A stretch of DNA of 7,426 nucleotides from an uncultured Hyphomicrobiales bacterium (GTDB taxonomy: Bacteria; Pseudomonadota; Alphaproteobacteria; Rhizobiales; Beijerinckiaceae). This document shows, in pieces, positions 1 to 6,008 of this stretch; positions within the stretch are counted from its first letter, which is position 1, and the number at the start of each line of letters is the position of its first letter. Below the pieces are notes generated by a model. That model saw only the letters and a list, made by a program, of their open reading frames with translations. It was not told the DNA's origin and searched no databases. The stretch covers positions 1-7,426 of the forward strand of contig CAIVAX010000026.1 of assembly GCA_903903935.1 (NCBI GenBank), written 5' to 3'. The translations under genes were made by a program, and so were the position numbers.

Positions 1-1
1 G

Positions 2-886
2 GGAACACTCGAGACTGATCAATTAACGCTGAATCCTTTCATAGCCAATCTGCCCAATGTGGTCAGCGCCGATGGTGCTTGGTCGCGCGACGATTTAAGC
101 CTGTTTGATAAACGCGCACTCGATCTTGATCTGCGCTTATCGGCCTCACAAGCCCGCCTTTACAAGCTGCAAATCAAAAACGCCGGCATGGCCCTCAAGG
201 CCACAAACGGGCAGATGGATTTTGCTCTCTTTGACGCGCTCTCTGGCAATGGTCATCTCAAAGGTCGCCTGAATGCGGCGCGCCACAATGAGGGCCTGCA
301 AATACGCATGAGTGCCACTCTGCAGGATCTCGACAGCAGCAAATTTCTGGGCGATGTGCTGCGTGCCAATCCTTTGCTGGGCACACTCAATGGACAGCTC
401 AACTTGGAGACGAATGGACGCGACGTCGCTAGCATGATGCAAGCGTTAACTGGCACGCTTGAGATGAACATTGATAATGGCGATGTGATCGGCATTGATC
501 TTGATCAGGCTTTGCGGCGCTCCGAAAAACGCCCGCTCTCCGTGCCCTTGGAAATTCGCCGCGGCCGCACCAGCTTTACCAATGCCAAGATTATGGCGCA
601 TTGCGAGGGTGGCTTTCTCATGCTCGATACTGCCCAAGCAACAGGGTTTAATCTCGCCTCCACTCTGGAAGGGCGCTTGTCCTTTGTCGAGCGCAGTTTT
701 GCTCTGCGCCTCTCAAGCATTCAGACGGCACAAGACGGCACGCCCAAGCCAGATGCGCAAAGATTGCTGCTCGATCTCTCCGGCCCCTGGGAGGCCCCGC
801 GCATTGACTTTGATTTTGATAGTCTGATCCGCCGCTCAGAAGCTGCCGCCCCGCTCTTGAGCCTCACGCCTGCTAAGGCACGCTAA
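2..886 (+). CDS. AsmA family protein, C-terminal part (5' end outside window)
   Basis: The reading frame is open from base 2 to the TAA at 884-886 (294 residues seen). A GTG at 59 could be read as a start, but the frame continues upstream without a stop, so the gene almost certainly begins outside the window. The visible part has the alternating polar/hydrophobic beta-strand pattern of the AsmA C-terminal region. It includes a segment reading LLGTLNGQLNLETNG, then a stretch like SMMQALTGTLEMNIDNG followed by GIDLDQALR, which is characteristic of the AsmA_2 domain. Near the end come LLLDLSGPWEAPRIDFD and a short polar tail. AsmA-like proteins are large, N-terminally anchored envelope proteins linked to outer-membrane lipid homeostasis and phospholipid transport. 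The N-terminal anchor cannot be seen here. The gene converges on the potI-like gene with only 12 bases between stops. Family assignment is good; the exact orthologue is not determined. Confidence 0.85.
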   Translation, partial: GTLETDQLTLNPFIANLPNVVSADGAWSRDDLSLFDKRALDLDLRLSASQARLYKLQIKNAGMALKATNGQMDFALFDALSGNGHLKGRLNAARHNEGLQIRMSATLQDLDSSKFLGDVLRANPLLGTLNGQLNLETNGRDVASMMQALTGTLEMNIDNGDVIGIDLDQALRRSEKRPLSVPLEIRRGRTSFTNAKIMAHCEGGFLMLDTAQATGFNLASTLEGRLSFVERSFALRLSSIQTAQDGTPKPDAQRLLLDLSGPWEAPRIDFDFDSLIRRSEAAAPLLSLTPAKAR

Positions 887-898
887 CACCCTTCAGCT

Positions 899-1714
899 TC
901 AATGAGCATGTGCGTGCGTACGTCGACGTAAGAGCGCACCCGCAAGCAGGGCAAAGGCAATCACGCCAATCAGCAAAGCTGAAATCGCATTGACCTCTGG
1001 TGTCACGCCCAGCCGCACCTGACTGTAAATGCGCATAGGCAAAGTGGTGGAGCCTGGCCCTGATGTGAACGAGGCAATCACGAGATCATCTAGCGACAGC
1101 ATCATCGCCAAGAGAAAGCCAGATTGAATGGCGGGAAAAGCCAAGGGCAGAGTAATGCTGAAAAAAGTACTGAGCGGTGTGGCGCCCAAATCCATCGCCG
1201 CTTCGATCAAGGATCGGTCCATCGCCATAAAGCGCGGCTGAACAACAACGGTCACAAAGCACATGCCAATACTGGCATGCGCCATAATCATCGTGGGCAA
1301 TCCGCGGTCGAGATCCAAAGCAACAAACAGCAAGAGCAGAGCAAGCCCCGAGATCACTTCCGGCATCACCAGCGGAGCATAAATCATCGCAGCAAAGATC
1401 ATGCGCCCCTTGAAGCGCGGAGTGCGCGCCAGACCATAGGCCGCCAATGTCCCTAAAATGGTTGCCAGCGAAGCAGAGGCTAAGGCCAGCACAAGACTGT
1501 TCCAAACACTCGACAGCATTTGCTCGTTTTTGAACAGCGCTCCATACCAACGGGTTGAAAAGCCCGCCCAGACCGTCACCAACCGCGACTCATTAAAGCT
1601 GAATATGATCAGCAAAATGATCGGCACATAGAGAAAACCAAAGCCAGCCAGCAAAACCAAGCGATGCGCATAGCGATGCGCGAAACGAGAGGACAAACGA
1701 GCCGGCGCGCTCAT
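899..1714 (-). CDS. potI: Polyamine (putrescine/spermidine-type) ABC transporter permease, PotI-like
   Basis: This is a 271-residue inner-membrane permease of the binding-protein-dependent ABC class, close to the usual PotI length of about 280. Residues 41-60 (NESRLVTVWAGFSTRWYG) closely match what I recall of E. coli PotI. Hydrophobic segments lie near residues 19-40, 70-96, 107-133, 143-159, 193-215 and 241-262, consistent with six membrane helices. The EAA loop, which docks onto the ATPase, begins at residue 171 (EAAMDLGATPLS). It is followed by SLDDLVIASFTSGPG at 207-221, which is strongly conserved in PotI/PotC. The ATG overlaps the potH stop as ATGA at 1711-1714, with GAGGG just upstream as a possible ribosome binding site. 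The C-terminus is short and basic/histidine-rich (RRRTHAHAH). It probably pairs with the PotH-like permease. Polyamine specificity is inferred from family resemblance and could be another small cation or related solute. Confidence 0.9.
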   Translation of the reverse strand: MSAPARLSSRFAHRYAHRLVLLAGFGFLYVPIILLIIFSFNESRLVTVWAGFSTRWYGALFKNEQMLSSVWNSLVLALASASLATILGTLAAYGLARTPRFKGRMIFAAMIYAPLVMPEVISGLALLLLFVALDLDRGLPTMIMAHASIGMCFVTVVVQPRFMAMDRSLIEAAMDLGATPLSTFFSITLPLAFPAIQSGFLLAMMLSLDDLVIASFTSGPGSTTLPMRIYSQVRLGVTPEVNAISALLIGVIAFALLAGALLRRRTHAHAH

Positions 1715-2652
1715 AGGCCCTCGCTGGCTATAGTCGATTGCAGGCGCTCATAGGCCCAGATCGGCACAAGCAATAAAGCCAGAAGGAGAACAGCCGCAGC
1801 GGCAGCGCTGGGCCAATCGCGATTGTCGAAAAAATCAACCCAGATCGTATGACCAATCATCAAAGTCTGCGATCCACCCAAAAGATCGGGAATAACAAAT
1901 TCCCCAATCGCCGGAATAAATACCAGCAACGCTCCGGCAATCACACCCGGCAAAGATAGAGGAAAGGTCACACGCCAGAAAGCAGACCAGGGTGAAGCAC
2001 CCAGATCAGCCGCTGCTTCGAGCAAGGATTGATCCTGACGCTCTATGGCAACATAGATCGGCAAGATCATGAAGGGCAGATAAGAATAGACAATGCCAAT
2101 GAGCACAGCGCTGTCCGTTGCAAAAATCTGCAAAGGCGCCTCAATCACACCCAGCCACAGCAAAAGATGATTGAGAAAGCCCTCATCTTTGAGAATGGCA
2201 ATCCACGCATAGACACGGATCAGAAAGCTTGTGCAAAAAGGCGCAATTGCCAATCCAAAAAAGAAAGGGCGCCAATTGGGGTGAACGCGCGTCAGGGAGA
2301 GCGCAAAGGGATAAGCAATCAGCATACACACCAGCGTTGAAAGCCCAGCCACCCGCACCGAGGAGAGATAGGCATCAAGATAGAGCGGATCATTGAACAG
2401 GCCCTGATAGGCCTCAAACGAAAAGAGCCCGAGCCGATCGAGAAAGTCCGACCACTCGAGCGGCAAATCAAAAACCGGCACATAGGGCGGGCGCGCCAGC
2501 ACGGTCTGCGACAAAGAGATCTTCACCACGAGGAGAAAGGGCAGCGCAAAAAAAATCAGCATCCAGAGCATGGGCGCATAAATCGCCCAAAGTCGGCGTT
2601 TGGGCGCTTGCGCTTGTTCCTGTGGGGTAGAACTCATGCGGTTAGCACTCAT
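1711..2652 (-). CDS. potH: Polyamine (putrescine/spermidine-type) ABC transporter permease, PotH-like
   Basis: This is a 313-residue inner-membrane permease, matching the usual PotH length of about 317. After a polar N-terminus (residues 1-20) a first helix runs near 21-45. A long periplasmic loop with YVPVFDLPLEW (57-67) follows, typical of PotB/PotH. Further helices lie near 97-120, 129-153, 181-204, 231-255 and 285-303. The EAA loop starts at residue 212 (EAAADLGASPWSAFWRVTFP), and the FIPAIGEFVIPDLLGG motif follows. It would form the heteromeric channel with the PotI-like protein. The start at 2652 overlaps the potG stop as ATGA. A second in-frame ATG at 2637 (residue 6) lies in a duplicated sequence context, so translation may begin at either. 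No clear Shine-Dalgarno precedes 2652, consistent with reinitiation after potG. Confidence 0.91.
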   Translation of the reverse strand: MSANRMSSTPQEQAQAPKRRLWAIYAPMLWMLIFFALPFLLVVKISLSQTVLARPPYVPVFDLPLEWSDFLDRLGLFSFEAYQGLFNDPLYLDAYLSSVRVAGLSTLVCMLIAYPFALSLTRVHPNWRPFFFGLAIAPFCTSFLIRVYAWIAILKDEGFLNHLLLWLGVIEAPLQIFATDSAVLIGIVYSYLPFMILPIYVAIERQDQSLLEAAADLGASPWSAFWRVTFPLSLPGVIAGALLVFIPAIGEFVIPDLLGGSQTLMIGHTIWVDFFDNRDWPSAAAAAVLLLALLLVPIWAYERLQSTIASEGL

Positions 2653-3737
2653 GCGGGCAGAACTCGCACACGATCAGGCGGCAGTGTGACCTCGACCTGC
2701 ATGCCCCGCTCATAGGCTACGCCCTGAGTGCTGATGTGCACAGCCTCAATCAAAGCGCCATCGGCCAATTGGAGCCGCAAAACCTGACGCTCACCAAGAA
2801 AGACACTATCTTGTACCAGCGCTGCAAAACCCGATGGACCAGAGCCAAACTCAGCTGCACCTCTAGTAGTCCGCACACGCACATCTTCAGGACGCAGCGC
2901 CAGACGCAAGCGCTGACCCAGCGCATAGGCTGAACTCGCCAGAGTGATCTCTGCCCCATTGCTCAATCGCAGGCTTGTCTGCCCCACGGCAAGAGCGCTC
3001 ACCTGTGCCTCAAAGAAATTCACTTTGCCAATAAAGCTCGCCACAAAATCATTGGCCGGCTGATCATAAATCTCGCGCGGTGAGCCAATCTGTTCAATGC
3101 GCCCCGCGCGCATCACCGCCATGCGCTGCGCCATGCCCATGGCCTCATCCTGATCATGCGTGACCAGCATAAAGCTCGTCCCCAATTCGCGCTGAATGCG
3201 CATCAGCTCAAATTGTGTCTCTTCGCGCAGCTTGCGATCTAACGCGGCCAAAGGCTCATCCAGCAATAATAAGCGCGGACGTTTGACCAATGCACGCGCC
3301 AAGGCCACACGCTGCTTTTGCCCGCCCGATAATTGCTGCGGCTTGCGATGACCAAGTCCCGAGAGCTGAACAAGATCGAGAATATCACTCACGCGATTGG
3401 CAATCTCAGCTTTGCTCACACCATCTTGCACAAGGCCAAAGGCAATATTGCGCTCCACACTCATATGCGGAAACAAAGCATAGGATTGGAACATCATATT
3501 CACCTGCCGCCGATAAGCGGGCAGATGAGAGACATCCTGTCCATCAATGATGACCTGGCCCTGATCGGCCTGCTCAAATCCGGCAATCAAGCGCATCAAG
3601 CTTGTCTTGCCACAGCCAGAGGGACCAAGAAGCGCGAAGAATTCACCCGGCTTCACCTCAAGTGACACATCATCCACAGCCCGCACAGTGCCAAAATATT
3701 TGGAAATGGACGTTAGGCGAAGGATGGCGTCACTCAT
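2649..3737 (-). CDS. potG: Polyamine ABC transporter ATP-binding protein, PotG/PotA-like
   Basis: This 362-residue ATPase would power the adjacent PotH/PotI-like permeases from the cytoplasmic face. All nucleotide-binding motifs are intact: Walker A GPSGCGKT (38-45), Q-loop Gln84, signature LSGGQ (136-140), Walker B LLLLDE (156-161), D-loop ALD (165-167) and switch His194. The regulatory half (from about 235) carries KVNFFEA and LRPEDVRV (281-288), typical of the TOBE_2 domain in Pot/Fbp/Mal-type ATPases. [11 protein letters not shown] and [21 protein letters not shown] are strongly PotG/PotA-like. Length is close to the usual 360-378. The ATG overlaps the folD stop as ATGA at 3734-3737, and the stop overlaps the potH start in the same way. 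Gene order G-H-I follows E. coli potFGHI but lacks potF here. Substrate is inferred, not shown. Confidence 0.93.
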   Translation of the reverse strand: MSDAILRLTSISKYFGTVRAVDDVSLEVKPGEFFALLGPSGCGKTSLMRLIAGFEQADQGQVIIDGQDVSHLPAYRRQVNMMFQSYALFPHMSVERNIAFGLVQDGVSKAEIANRVSDILDLVQLSGLGHRKPQQLSGGQKQRVALARALVKRPRLLLLDEPLAALDRKLREETQFELMRIQRELGTSFMLVTHDQDEAMGMAQRMAVMRAGRIEQIGSPREIYDQPANDFVASFIGKVNFFEAQVSALAVGQTSLRLSNGAEITLASSAYALGQRLRLALRPEDVRVRTTRGAAEFGSGPSGFAALVQDSVFLGERQVLRLQLADGALIEAVHISTQGVAYERGMQVEVTLPPDRVRVLPA

Positions 3738-4702
3738 CGAGCAATTTGGCCCTTAAGCATAGAGCGCTTGGCTGCCAGCAGAGTATTTTGCATCAACATA
3801 GCAATGGTCATCGGGCCCACTCCGCCCGGCACAGGCGTAATGGCCGCAGCGTGTTTTGCGGCCTCGGCAAAATCCACATCTCCCACCAGCTTGGTGCGCG
3901 GCTTGCCATTGGCATCCACACCCTCGCCTGCAATGCGATTAATGCCAACATCAATCACCAGCGCGCCTGCTTTGATCCAATCGCCCTTGATCATATGCGG
4001 GCGGCCCACGGCCGCAACAACGATATCGGCGCGGCGCACTTGCGCTGGTAAATCCTGCGTGCGGGAATGCGCCAAAGTAACAGTGCACGATTCCCCAAGC
4101 AGCAATTGCGCCATCGGCTTGCCCACAATATTGGAGCGCCCCACGACAATCGCATCAAGCCCAGCCAAGGGGCGATTCAGCGCCTTGGCTGCTGCCTTCA
4201 ACAACAGCATAGATCCAAAGGGCGTACAGGGAACCAAAGCCCGATCAATATCGCCAATAGCGAGGAGGCCCGCATTAATCGGGTGAAATCCATCGACATC
4301 CTTAGCTGGTCGAATGGCTTCCAACACATGCGTCGCATCCATATGCGCAGGCAAAGGTAATTGCACCAATATGCCGTGAATAGCAGGATCGGCATTGAGT
4401 TTTTCAACCAACGCCAGCAAATCGCTTTGCGATGTCTCTGCGGGCAAAGTGTGTTGCACAGAATGAAAGCCGCACTCCTGCGCCGCTTTGCCTTTCGAGC
4501 GCACATAGACCTGACTGGCCGGATCTTCTCCCACCAGCACAACAGCCAGCCCCGGCTTCACGCCTTGCTTGATCAGCACAGCTGTCTCCTGCGCCAATCG
4601 CGCCAAGACATTTGCCGACATCGCCTTGCCATCAATGGCCAAAGCACCAAAGCCCGAGGGCCGCAAAATCTCCGGGCTGGAACTGCTCTGGTTATTCGTC
4701 AT
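3734..4702 (-). CDS. folD: Bifunctional methylene-THF dehydrogenase / methenyl-THF cyclohydrolase FolD
   Basis: FolD oxidises 5,10-methylene-THF with NADP+ and hydrolyses the methenyl form to 10-formyl-THF. This links serine/glycine-derived one-carbon units to purine and formyl-Met synthesis in the cytoplasm. Catalytic residues are present: Tyr66 and Lys70 in YVRSK, QLPLP (114-118), and Asp137 in [12 protein letters not shown]. The dinucleotide-binding motif [11 protein letters not shown] lies at 186-196 and the C-terminal [10 protein letters not shown] at 290-299. At 322 residues it is longer than most FolD proteins (about 280-300). The surplus is a polar N-terminal stretch of about 20 residues ahead of the usual opening motif (AIDGK, 22-26) and a small insert near 258-271. 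The next in-frame ATG (residue 28) lies within the fold, so 4702 is kept; no strong Shine-Dalgarno is visible. It is the first gene of an ATGA-coupled chain into potG. Confidence 0.96.
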   Translation of the reverse strand: MTNNQSSSSPEILRPSGFGALAIDGKAMSANVLARLAQETAVLIKQGVKPGLAVVLVGEDPASQVYVRSKGKAAQECGFHSVQHTLPAETSQSDLLALVEKLNADPAIHGILVQLPLPAHMDATHVLEAIRPAKDVDGFHPINAGLLAIGDIDRALVPCTPFGSMLLLKAAAKALNRPLAGLDAIVVGRSNIVGKPMAQLLLGESCTVTLAHSRTQDLPAQVRRADIVVAAVGRPHMIKGDWIKAGALVIDVGINRIAGEGVDANGKPRTKLVGDVDFAEAAKHAAAITPVPGGVGPMTIAMLMQNTLLAAKRSMLKGQIAR

Positions 4703-4724
4703 GCAAACATCCGGATCATTGGCG

Positions 4725-4769
4725 CATCAAGGGCGGGTGAAGTGTCAAAACATCAAGGGCCGCATCAAA
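4725..4769. repeat. Short direct repeats CATCAAGGGC upstream of folD
   Basis: CATCAAGGGC occurs exactly at 4725-4734 and 4751-4760, and CATCAAA at 4763-4769. The two full copies start 26 bases apart and the third starts 12 bases further on. They could be half-sites for a regulator of the folD operon, but the motif is short and chance recurrence cannot be excluded. Confidence 0.4.
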
Positions 4770-4783
4770 CGGTCTTTGTCCTT

Positions 4784-4809
4784 TTGGCAGAGACATATTG
4801 AGCTGCCAA
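4784..4809. repeat. Perfect inverted repeat TTGGCAG-N12-CTGCCAA
   Basis: The arms TTGGCAG (4784-4790) and CTGCCAA (4803-4809) are exact reverse complements, separated by 12 bases. No T-run follows on either strand, so it does not look like an intrinsic terminator. Its place between two minus-strand genes, about 80-110 bases before the folD start, suits an operator or an mRNA hairpin. Function is not established. Confidence 0.5.
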
Positions 4810-4835
4810 GCATTAAAGAGAAGCCTGTCCCACGC

Positions 4836-5708
4836 TCAAGCGGTGAAGAAGCGATAGTGTGCCTCATGCTGACGGCTCTCGCCGGGCCTTAAGTGAATCA
4901 TGGAAGGCTTTTGCATCAGATCGCCGCTAAAATCGACGGGATCACCATGTCCCGTCCAGCTTTCAATGCAAACAAAGGGCGCCTCAGGCAAGGACCAGAG
5001 CGCCCAATGGGGAAAATCACCTGTGCTGATCTCAATACCCTGCCCCTGCCCATTATGCAGGCGCAGCCATTGGCTCTTGGCATTGAGAAAACACAAAGCC
5101 TCCTGATCCAACAGACCCGGTGTCAGCCGCAACTCCCGTCCCATCCGCGCAATGGGCCGCATATGGGTTGAGAACAGCCCACCTTCGGCAATCTTGGGCA
5201 CAAAGGGCGGTTCGTCAGCGCCAAATTCGACCCAATGCTCTCCCCTTGCCCCTCCGGCCAGCGGCCAGCAAAAGCCCGGATGCAGGCCACAGGCATAGGG
5301 CATGATCCGATCCGAGCCATTGGCCACCTGCAAAGTGATGCTCAACCCGCTCTCTTGCAGTCGATAATGCACATCCAAGGCAAAGGCGAAGGGATAATGC
5401 TGCAAAGTCTGGGGCGATTGGGTCAGACGCAAATGCACATGCCTATCGCAATGGGCGATCGGCTCGAAGTCTTGGCTAGCGGCAAATCCATGCACATGGA
5501 TGGGATAATCCACCCCATCGACGCTGATGCGCCCATTGCGAGCCCATCCCACCAGAGGAAAGAGAATGGGAGAAGTCTGCGGCCAGATTGCAGGATCCCC
5601 CGGCCATAAGAGCTCCTGCCCATCACAGCGCCATTGGCGCAGCTCAGCCCCCCTTTGCGAAATCCGCGCAAAACTATCGCCTCGAGTCAGGATAAAATCG
5701 CCAGTCAT
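4836..5708 (-). CDS. Aldose 1-epimerase family protein, LacX-like
   Basis: This 290-residue protein is of the galactose-mutarotase fold, the enzymes that interconvert alpha and beta anomers of free sugars or phosphorylated hexoses in the cytoplasm. The segment ELLWPGDPAIWPQTSPILFP (32-51), then VGWARNGR and HGFA (73-76), is typical of the LacX branch. His73 and His143 (in GLHPGF) match the two conserved histidines, and Glu249 (in FVCIESW) matches the conserved base. The catalytic set thus appears complete. The start at 5708 is chosen because AGGAGG sits four bases upstream and MTGDFILT begins the fold. A longer reading from 5735 would place this ribosome binding site inside the gene. It lies 133 bases upstream of folD on the same strand, so it may be a separate unit or the first gene of a longer operon. 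Substrate is unknown. Confidence 0.87.
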   Translation of the reverse strand: MTGDFILTRGDSFARISQRGAELRQWRCDGQELLWPGDPAIWPQTSPILFPLVGWARNGRISVDGVDYPIHVHGFAASQDFEPIAHCDRHVHLRLTQSPQTLQHYPFAFALDVHYRLQESGLSITLQVANGSDRIMPYACGLHPGFCWPLAGGARGEHWVEFGADEPPFVPKIAEGGLFSTHMRPIARMGRELRLTPGLLDQEALCFLNAKSQWLRLHNGQGQGIEISTGDFPHWALWSLPEAPFVCIESWTGHGDPVDFSGDLMQKPSMIHLRPGESRQHEAHYRFFTA

Positions 5709-5719
5709 GCTCCCTCCTG
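5709..5719 (-). promoter_or_regulatory. Ribosome binding site of the LacX-like epimerase
   Basis: Read on the minus strand, AGGAGGGAGC directly precedes the ATG at 5706-5708. This is a near-perfect Shine-Dalgarno with a short spacer, and it decides the start against the upstream in-frame ATG at 5735. Confidence 0.75.
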
Positions 5720-5814
5720 GGACCACAGGTGGCAAAGGATAGGTTTATTGTCAAAATTGGCCCACGCAGCCCAAGGGGCGGCCCCCTATCAAGTCAAAAA
5801 ATAAAAATATCATA

Positions 5815-5845
5815 TTGATAACCAGAGCCATTCTCTCCATATAGC
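5815..5845 (+). promoter_or_regulatory. Candidate sigma-70-type promoter for hemA
   Basis: TTGATA at 5815-5820 resembles a -35 hexamer. CATATA (5838-5843, spacer 17) or TATAGC (5840-5845, spacer 19) could serve as a loose -10. An A-rich tract directly upstream could help polymerase binding. A weaker alternative is TTGCGC (5891) with TAGAGT (5915). The call is tentative because alphaproteobacterial promoters are degenerate. Confidence 0.3.
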
Positions 5846-5932
5846 GCGCCAGAGACAGGTTGATGGCAGCTGAGGCGACAATTGGCCGCCTTGCGCCATT
5901 CAACTGGCTTCGGATAGAGTAAGATCTTGATC

Positions 5933-5957
5933 AGCTGTGTGTGTTAGGCTCACAGCT
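5933..5957 (+). repeat. Inverted repeat in the hemA leader, AGCTGTG-N11-CACAGCT
   Basis: Arms 5933-5939 and 5951-5957 are exact reverse complements with an 11-base loop. If transcription starts upstream, as the candidate promoter suggests, this would form a hairpin in the 5' untranslated RNA. It could equally be a DNA operator. No T-run follows, so it is not a terminator. Confidence 0.45.
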
Positions 5958-5976
5958 CGCAATATTCAGAATCGTT

Positions 5977-5991
5977 CCACCTTTAGGGTGG
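5977..5991 (+). repeat. Small hairpin CCACC-TTTAG-GGTGG just before the hemA ribosome binding site
   Basis: Arms 5977-5981 and 5987-5991 pair perfectly with a 5-base loop, ending four bases before the GGAAGGA ribosome binding site. TTCCA (5975-5979) could instead pair with TGGAA (5995-5999), which overlaps that site, so two mutually exclusive folds can be drawn. This is seen in sequence only; any control role is inference. Confidence 0.4.
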
Positions 5992-5995
5992 TGAT

Positions 5996-6002
5996 GGAAG
6001 GA
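5996..6002 (+). promoter_or_regulatory. Ribosome binding site of hemA (GGAAGGA)
   Basis: GGAAGGA ends six bases before the ATG at 6009. This supports the MDY start common to alphaproteobacterial 5-aminolevulinate synthases over the longer in-frame readings from GTG 5937 or ATG 5994. Confidence 0.7.
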
Positions 6003-6008
6003 TTGGGT

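Larger units (their letters stand above)
4703..4835. promoter_or_regulatory. Intergenic region upstream of folD with inverted and direct repeats
   Basis: This 133-base gap separates the epimerase stop from the folD start, and transcription on both sides runs on the minus strand. It contains a perfect 7+7 inverted repeat (4784-4809), two copies of CATCAAGGGC and a third partial copy. On the minus strand TTGACA (4743-4748) could be a -35 element, but no convincing -10 follows at the right distance. I see no hairpin followed by a T-run, so no intrinsic terminator after the epimerase gene can be called. The gap is long enough to hold an own promoter for the folD-pot operon, which is an inference. 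Confidence 0.4.
5709..6008. promoter_or_regulatory. Divergent intergenic region between the epimerase gene and hemA
   Basis: These 300 bases lie between two divergently transcribed genes and should hold promoters for both. An A/T-rich patch at about 5791-5821 stands out from the otherwise GC-rich surroundings. On the plus strand a possible hemA promoter follows it. On the minus strand TTGACA (5749-5754) lies about 40 bases before the epimerase start, but no good -10 is placed correctly. The hemA-proximal end (5933-5991) has two short inverted repeats. I could not find a full FNR/FixK box (TTGAY-N4-RTCAA), which controls hemA in some Alphaproteobacteria. I see no gene in this stretch. Confidence 0.6.

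Noticed and set aside
919..930. 12-base perfect palindrome TACGTCGACGTA
   Set aside because: It lies within the last codons of the PotI-like gene, where three arginine codons and neighbours explain it; there is no partner copy or flanking signal.
5709..5735. Longer epimerase reading from ATG at 5735
   Set aside because: The extra nine residues (MPPVVPGGS) are encoded by the region that holds the strong AGGAGG site for the ATG at 5708.
5736..5754. TTGACA on the minus strand as the epimerase promoter
   Set aside because: No acceptable -10 hexamer is found 16-19 bases downstream; TATCCT is only seven bases away.
5774..5787. AGGGG-CGGC-CCCCT hairpin as an intrinsic terminator
   Set aside because: The stem is only five base pairs, followed on the plus strand by an A-rich tract and on the minus strand by no T-run, and no gene ends there.
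5937..6008. Longer hemA reading from GTG 5937 or ATG 5994
   Set aside because: The MDY start at 6009 matches known enzymes and has GGAAGGA at six-base spacing; the extra 24 residues look like translated leader.
5709..6008. FNR/FixK box upstream of hemA
   Set aside because: Several TTGAT and ATCAA half-sites occur (for example TTGAT at 5815 and 5927), but none are paired with the required 4-base spacing.
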